Assembly (NCBI GenBank): GCA_020850415.1
Contig: JADZER010000053.1
Coordinates: 1-64,000 of the forward strand
DNA from: Phycisphaerales bacterium
Lineage (GTDB): Bacteria; Planctomycetota; Phycisphaerae; Phycisphaerales; UBA1924
Length of the DNA: 64,000 bases
Reading direction: 5' to 3'
Shown here piece after piece: positions 60,327-64,000 of this stretch (the first letter of the stretch is position 1; the number at the start of each line of letters is the position of its first letter). The notes beneath the pieces are model-generated. The model was not told where the DNA came from. It saw only the letters and a program-made list of their open reading frames with translations, and made no database searches. A program made the position numbers and the translations under genes.

Positions 60327-61136
60327 TCAGGCCGCCGCGCGGCGCTTGGTGAAGGGGACCAGCATCGGCACCCGGCGCCGGTACTCGCGGTAGTGCTCCC
60401 CGTGCTCCTCGATCAGGTCCCGCTCCTCGAGCTGGATCGCCACCAGGATGTAGAGCGTGGTCATGACCGCGAACACCAGGTGCGCGACCGTCATCGTCGG
60501 CGTGAACCAGAAGGCCATCAGCCAGCCCACATACAGCGGGTGCCGCACCACCGAGTAGAACGCCGGCGTCTTGAAGCGCAGGCGGGTGTACTCCCGCCCC
60601 CGGGCGAACAGCCACGACTGACGCAGCCCGAAGAGGTCGAAGTGGTTGATGAGGAAGGTCGCCGCCAGCACCACCAGCCAGCCCGCCACGCCCAGCCCGT
60701 CGAGCGCCCACCGCCCCGCCGGGTGCTGCACATCCCAGACGGTCCCGCCGATCGGCTGCCAGCAGGCGAACATCGCGATCAGCGCCAGGCTGCTGAAGAG
60801 CACATAGGTGCTCCGCTCGGCCGCCGCGGGCACAAACCGCGTCCACCACCGCTTGAACGCCGGGCGCGCCATCACGCTGTGCTGCACCGCGAACAGCGCC
60901 AGCAGCCCCAGATCCACCGCCAGGGCCAGCGCGAACGACCCCCGCGCCGGCGAGTCCAGCGTCACCGGGACCCCGAACCCGACGATGAAGCCCATCGCAT
61001 ACAGAAACACCGCGAGGAACAGCGCGTAGCTCACCACGCCGTACGCCAGGACCGCCGCCCTCGCAATCGGCGAGGCCGGCACGCCGACCGACCCGCCCCG
61101 CGCCGGGGGCTGTGATGTCAGAGTCACTGTGTTCAT
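60327..61136 (-). CDS. mddA: Methanethiol S-methyltransferase-like protein (MddA/ICMT family)
   Basis: The 269-residue integral membrane methyltransferase has six or more helices and the characteristic ICMT-type motifs VQHSVMARPAFKRWWTRF, FYSVVRHPLYVGWLMAFWFT and EERDLIEEHGEHYREYRRRV. The overall pattern closely matches MddA, which methylates methanethiol to dimethyl sulfide; other thiol substrates are possible. Start ATG 61136; the in-frame ATG at 61229 is less likely because the first 31 residues there are not membrane-like. Confidence 0.75.
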   Translation of the reverse strand: MNTVTLTSQPPARGGSVGVPASPIARAAVLAYGVVSYALFLAVFLYAMGFIVGFGVPVTLDSPARGSFALALAVDLGLLALFAVQHSVMARPAFKRWWTRFVPAAAERSTYVLFSSLALIAMFACWQPIGGTVWDVQHPAGRWALDGLGVAGWLVVLAATFLINHFDLFGLRQSWLFARGREYTRLRFKTPAFYSVVRHPLYVGWLMAFWFTPTMTVAHLVFAVMTTLYILVAIQLEERDLIEEHGEHYREYRRRVPMLVPFTKRRAAA

Positions 61137-61286
61137 GGAAGGTTTCTCCAGTTCGTGGGACCAGGGGCCTCCGCTCGGCCCGACCCCCAATCGGCGCGGC
61201 CCGGGCCCGCCGCCTGCCACCGCGCACAAACTTTTCTTCCCGGCGTCCCCCGATGGCAGCCCCGCGCCCCCGACCGCGCATCACAC

Positions 61287-61607
61287 ATGGAACGAACCCG
61301 AGAGCGAGGTCCCTTGCCCGAGCCCCCTCCCCCGCCCGCCCCCGAGCCCACCCCCCAGCCCGGCGCCATGCCCGAGTCCCCCGACCGCCGGGTGGAGGGC
61401 GTATTCCGGGCCAATCTGGAGGCTTTCGGCGACCGGGCCGCCAAGCTCTGCCGCCTCGCCCGCACCGGGCGCATCTCCGCAGACTCCTGCTTCGTCGCGC
61501 TCACGCAGCTCTGGATCCAGCTCGCGCGGGCCCACCGGCGCCTCGCCGACCGGGCCCAACCGCAGTCTCATGTCCAGAATGACGACCGCAGCGAAAGTAA
61601 GGACTGA
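61287..61607 (+). CDS. Hypothetical small protein
   Basis: The 106-residue product (or 79 residues from an in-frame ATG at 61368) has a Pro-rich N-terminus and a helical C-terminal half (VFRANLEAFGDRAAKLCRLA, SADSCFVALTQLWIQLARAH). It precedes the ECF sigma gene by 43 bases. No family is recognised; a coding role is supported by the protein-like helices and codon bias only. Confidence 0.5.
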   Translation: MERTRERGPLPEPPPPPAPEPTPQPGAMPESPDRRVEGVFRANLEAFGDRAAKLCRLARTGRISADSCFVALTQLWIQLARAHRRLADRAQPQSHVQNDDRSESKD

Positions 61608-61650
61608 GCCGCGCCCGCGCCCATAAACTCGACACCGCCGCCACCGGAGC

Positions 61651-62250
61651 ATGCCCATGCCCGAGACGCCACACCCCCAAGTGACCGAACTGCTCCGCGC
61701 CATCGGCAAGCGCGACTCGGCCAGCGAGGAGCTGCTCGAGATCGTCTACGACCACCTCCGCGCCATCGCCCGCCAGCGCATGGCCGGCGAGCGCGCGGGC
61801 CACACCCTTCAGGCTACCGCCCTCGTCCACGAGGCATTCATGAGACTCGTCGGCGACGAGGAGCTGGGCTTCGAGAACCGGGCCCACTTCTACGCCGCCG
61901 CGGCACAGGCCATGCGACGCATCCTCATCGACCACGCCCGCCGGCGCAACACCGAGAAGCGCGGCGGCGAGCGCAAGCGCGTCCCCATGAGCGTCGTCGA
62001 CCTCGCCACCGACACCGACCCCGAGCAGGTGATGGCCCTCGAGGAGGCCATGGCCCGGCTCGAGCAGTCCGACCCCCGCGCCGCCTCCGTCGTCCGACTG
62101 CGCTTCTTCGCCGGGCTCGATGTCGAGGAGACCGCCAGCGTCCTGGGCCTCTCCGAGCGCACCGTCATGCGCGACTGGTCCTTCGCCCGCGCCACGCTCT
62201 TCCAGCACATGCTCGGCGAAACGCCGGACGGGGCGGGCCGTGACCTCTGA
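61651..62250 (+). CDS. ECF sigma factor (TIGR02999-like, planctomycete type)
   Basis: The 199-residue sigma factor has HTLQATALVHEAFMRLVGDE in region 2, the hallmark of the large ECF group abundant in planctomycetes, and a region 4 helix-turn-helix (GLDVEETASVLGLSERTVMR). It overlaps the downstream Ser/Thr kinase start by 11 bases. Such sigma factors are commonly controlled by the linked kinase rather than by an anti-sigma factor, which is the inference here. Confidence 0.92.
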   Translation: MPMPETPHPQVTELLRAIGKRDSASEELLEIVYDHLRAIARQRMAGERAGHTLQATALVHEAFMRLVGDEELGFENRAHFYAAAAQAMRRILIDHARRRNTEKRGGERKRVPMSVVDLATDTDPEQVMALEEAMARLEQSDPRAASVVRLRFFAGLDVEETASVLGLSERTVMRDWSFARATLFQHMLGETPDGAGRDL

Positions 62251-64000
62251 CCGAGAAAAGGACATCTTCTTCGGCGCCCTCGACCTGGGACCCGACGCCC
62301 GCGAGGACTACCTCGCCCGCCACTGCGCCGGCGACGGGCCGATGCTCGCCCGCCTCCGCGCCCTCCTCGCGGCACACGAGCAGGCCCGCGAGTTCATGGG
62401 CGCGCCCACCATCGACGAGGCGCCCCGCCCCGCGCCCCGCGCCGGCGCCGAGCCCGCCATCGGCGCGACCGTCGGGCCCTACACCCTCGAGTCGGTCCTC
62501 GGCGAGGGCGGCTTCGGTCGCGTCTACCTCGCCCGGCAACGCGAGCCCGTCGCACGGACCGTCGCCCTCAAGGTCCTCAAGGCCGGCATGGACTCCGCCG
62601 CCATCGTCGCACGATTCGAGGCCGAACGGCAGGCCCTCGCGGTCATGGACCACCCCCATGTCGCCCGCGTCTACGACGGCGGCGAGACCGACTCCGGCCG
62701 CCCCTACTTCGTGATGGAGCTGGTCCGGGGAGAGCCCCTCACCGACTACTGCGCGACCAAGAGCCTCTCCACGCGACAGCGCCTGGACCTCTTCGAGCAG
62801 GTCTGCCTCGCCGTGCAGCACGCCCACCACAAGGGCATCATCCACCGCGACCTCAAGCCCTCCAATGTGCTCGTGACGACCATCGACGGTCGCCCGTCGC
62901 CCAAGGTCATCGACTTCGGCATCGCCAAGGCCATCGGCGCCCAGGCCGCGGGCGCTACCGCCATGACCGTCGAGGGACACATGATCGGCACGCCGGCCTA
63001 CATGTCGCCCGAGCAGGTCTGCGGCGCCGCGGCGATGGACACCCGCTCGGATGTGTACACCCTGGGCGTGCTGCTCTACGAGCTGCTCACCGGCGTGCCC
63101 CCCTTCGACCCCGCGCGCCTGGAGAAGGTCCCCCTCGGCGGGCTGGCGAAGATCATCTGCGAGGAGTCGCCGCCGAAGCCCTCCACCCGCGTGCTCAAGG
63201 CCGACGGCACGACCGCCGTCCAGCGCCACCTGGCGTCGCGCCTGCGGGGCGACCTCGACTGGATCGTCATGAAGGCCCTGGAGAAAGAGCCCGACAGGCG
63301 GTACCAGACCGCGCTGGCCCTCGCGAGCGACATCCGGCGGTATCTCCGCGACCAGGCCGTCGAGGCCGGCCCCCCCAGCGGGCTGTACCGGGCCAGGAAG
63401 TTCGCCCTCCGCCACCGCGGCGAGCTGCTCGCCTCGGGGCTCATCCTCGCGGCCCTCGTCGCGGGGCTCGTCTCCAGCCTGGTCTTCGCCACCCGCGTCG
63501 AACGCCAGGCCGCACTCACCGCCCGGGAGCTGGAGAAGTCCAGAGCCTTCGCCGGCTTCGCCACCAGCATGCTCGCCGGAATCGACCCCGCCGTCGCCCA
63601 GGGCGCCGACACGACGCTCATCAAGAAGATGCTCGCCGACGCCAAGGCCAGGCTCGCGCTCGAGCCGGCGTCCTCCGACGAGGCCGAGGCCGAGATGCAC
63701 GAGCTGCTCGGGATCGCCTCCTACAAGATCGCCGATTTCGCCGAGGCCGAGGCCCAGTTCAGCGAGGCCCTGCGCCACGCCGGCGCCGTCGCGCCCCCCG
63801 ACAGCGAGCTGGTGCTCCGCCTCCGCCACGCGCTCGGGCAGACCTACGCCGAGCTGACGATGCCGGACCGCGCCCGCGAAGAACTCGCGGCGGTCCACGG
63901 CGCACGCAACCAGACGCTCGGCCCGGACGACCCGCGGACGATCGCGGCGCTGTTCGACCTCGCCCATGTGGACCGCCTGATGGGCGAGTACGAGCGGGCC
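62240..64000 (+). CDS. Receptor-type Ser/Thr protein kinase, partial at right edge
   Basis: The gene starts at GTG 62240, inside the end of the sigma gene, and is open to the window edge (587 codons). N-terminal ~75 residues are a short acidic regulatory segment. The kinase core has VLGEGGFGRVYLARQREP, the Lys of TVALKVLKAG, HRDLKPSNVLV, IDFGIAKAIG and GTPAYMSPEQ, a full catalytic set. One membrane helix (LASGLILAALVAGLVSSLVF) follows, then an extracytoplasmic region whose visible part (EAEAQFSEALRHAG) has TPR-like helices. It probably controls the coupled ECF sigma factor. Confidence 0.92.
   Translation, partial: MTSDREKDIFFGALDLGPDAREDYLARHCAGDGPMLARLRALLAAHEQAREFMGAPTIDEAPRPAPRAGAEPAIGATVGPYTLESVLGEGGFGRVYLARQREPVARTVALKVLKAGMDSAAIVARFEAERQALAVMDHPHVARVYDGGETDSGRPYFVMELVRGEPLTDYCATKSLSTRQRLDLFEQVCLAVQHAHHKGIIHRDLKPSNVLVTTIDGRPSPKVIDFGIAKAIGAQAAGATAMTVEGHMIGTPAYMSPEQVCGAAAMDTRSDVYTLGVLLYELLTGVPPFDPARLEKVPLGGLAKIICEESPPKPSTRVLKADGTTAVQRHLASRLRGDLDWIVMKALEKEPDRRYQTALALASDIRRYLRDQAVEAGPPSGLYRARKFALRHRGELLASGLILAALVAGLVSSLVFATRVERQAALTARELEKSRAFAGFATSMLAGIDPAVAQGADTTLIKKMLADAKARLALEPASSDEAEAEMHELLGIASYKIADFAEAEAQFSEALRHAGAVAPPDSELVLRLRHALGQTYAELTMPDRAREELAAVHGARNQTLGPDDPRTIAALFDLAHVDRLMGEYERA

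Noticed and set aside
62165-63967. A 600-residue minus-strand frame at the right edge
   Set aside because: It is antisense to the kinase gene, which has a complete set of catalytic motifs.

Overview
The window is about 70% GC or higher and reads as chromosomal DNA of a planctomycete, most likely of the order Phycisphaerales. The evidence is from sequence only. Three surface proteins end in paired D-x-N-x-D-G / T-L-D-x-L-x-F-L-N-x-W modules finishing in or near Gly-Cys (GC-type dockerin). Two have LEPR-like N-termini (LEARLVLAS, LEQRQLLTAD). One has a PEP-CTERM-like tail. There is also an ECF sigma factor next to a Ser/Thr kinase and many zinc-ribbon membrane proteins. No rRNA, CRISPR array, transposase or prophage was seen.

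Layout. 1-4150: a repeat-riddled partial gene at the left edge, a cupin/HTH protein, and a membrane GAF-like protein divergent from it. 4600-20900: surface and secreted beta-propeller, dockerin and repeat proteins, interrupted at 8473-12645 by an MmeI-like (type IIL) restriction-modification enzyme, a GIY-YIG protein and a small zinc-ribbon protein, a putative defence cassette. 21107-21190: tRNA-Leu(UAG). 21300-30400: DoxX and nitroreductase genes, an ECF sigma/membrane-protein operon, an MtfA-like peptidase and a BlaR1/BlaI-type operon with a clear palindromic operator. 30560-40470: housekeeping genes (topA, miaA, uppP, a TrmH-type methyltransferase, trmL) and cell-envelope genes (amidase, lipoprotein). 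40709-42587: a kinase/PPP-type phosphatase pair. 42699-45956: a large lipoprotein and an endonuclease/exonuclease/phosphatase protein. 45914-56264: an exopolysaccharide cluster with flippase, polymerase, two sulfotransferases, three glycosyltransferases and three left-handed beta-helix acyltransferases. Many of its genes overlap by ATGA or GTGA, and the product is predicted to be a sulfated, O-acylated polymer. 58219-60005: an AAA ATPase plus TOPRIM (DUF4276-like) pair, a second putative defence module. 60190-61136: an MddA-like methanethiol methyltransferase with a 40-residue membrane protein. 61651-64000: an ECF sigma factor overlapping a receptor Ser/Thr kinase that runs off the right edge.

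The most unusual feature is a set of short tandem repeats with 7- or 8-base units (for example CTYCGTSN, ASACGGAG, GGCAAAT, GGCCAAAG) and compact GC-rich hairpins. They lie both between genes and, in frame, inside genes such as topA, the restriction enzyme and the phosphatase, so they look like small invading elements tolerated as protein insertions.
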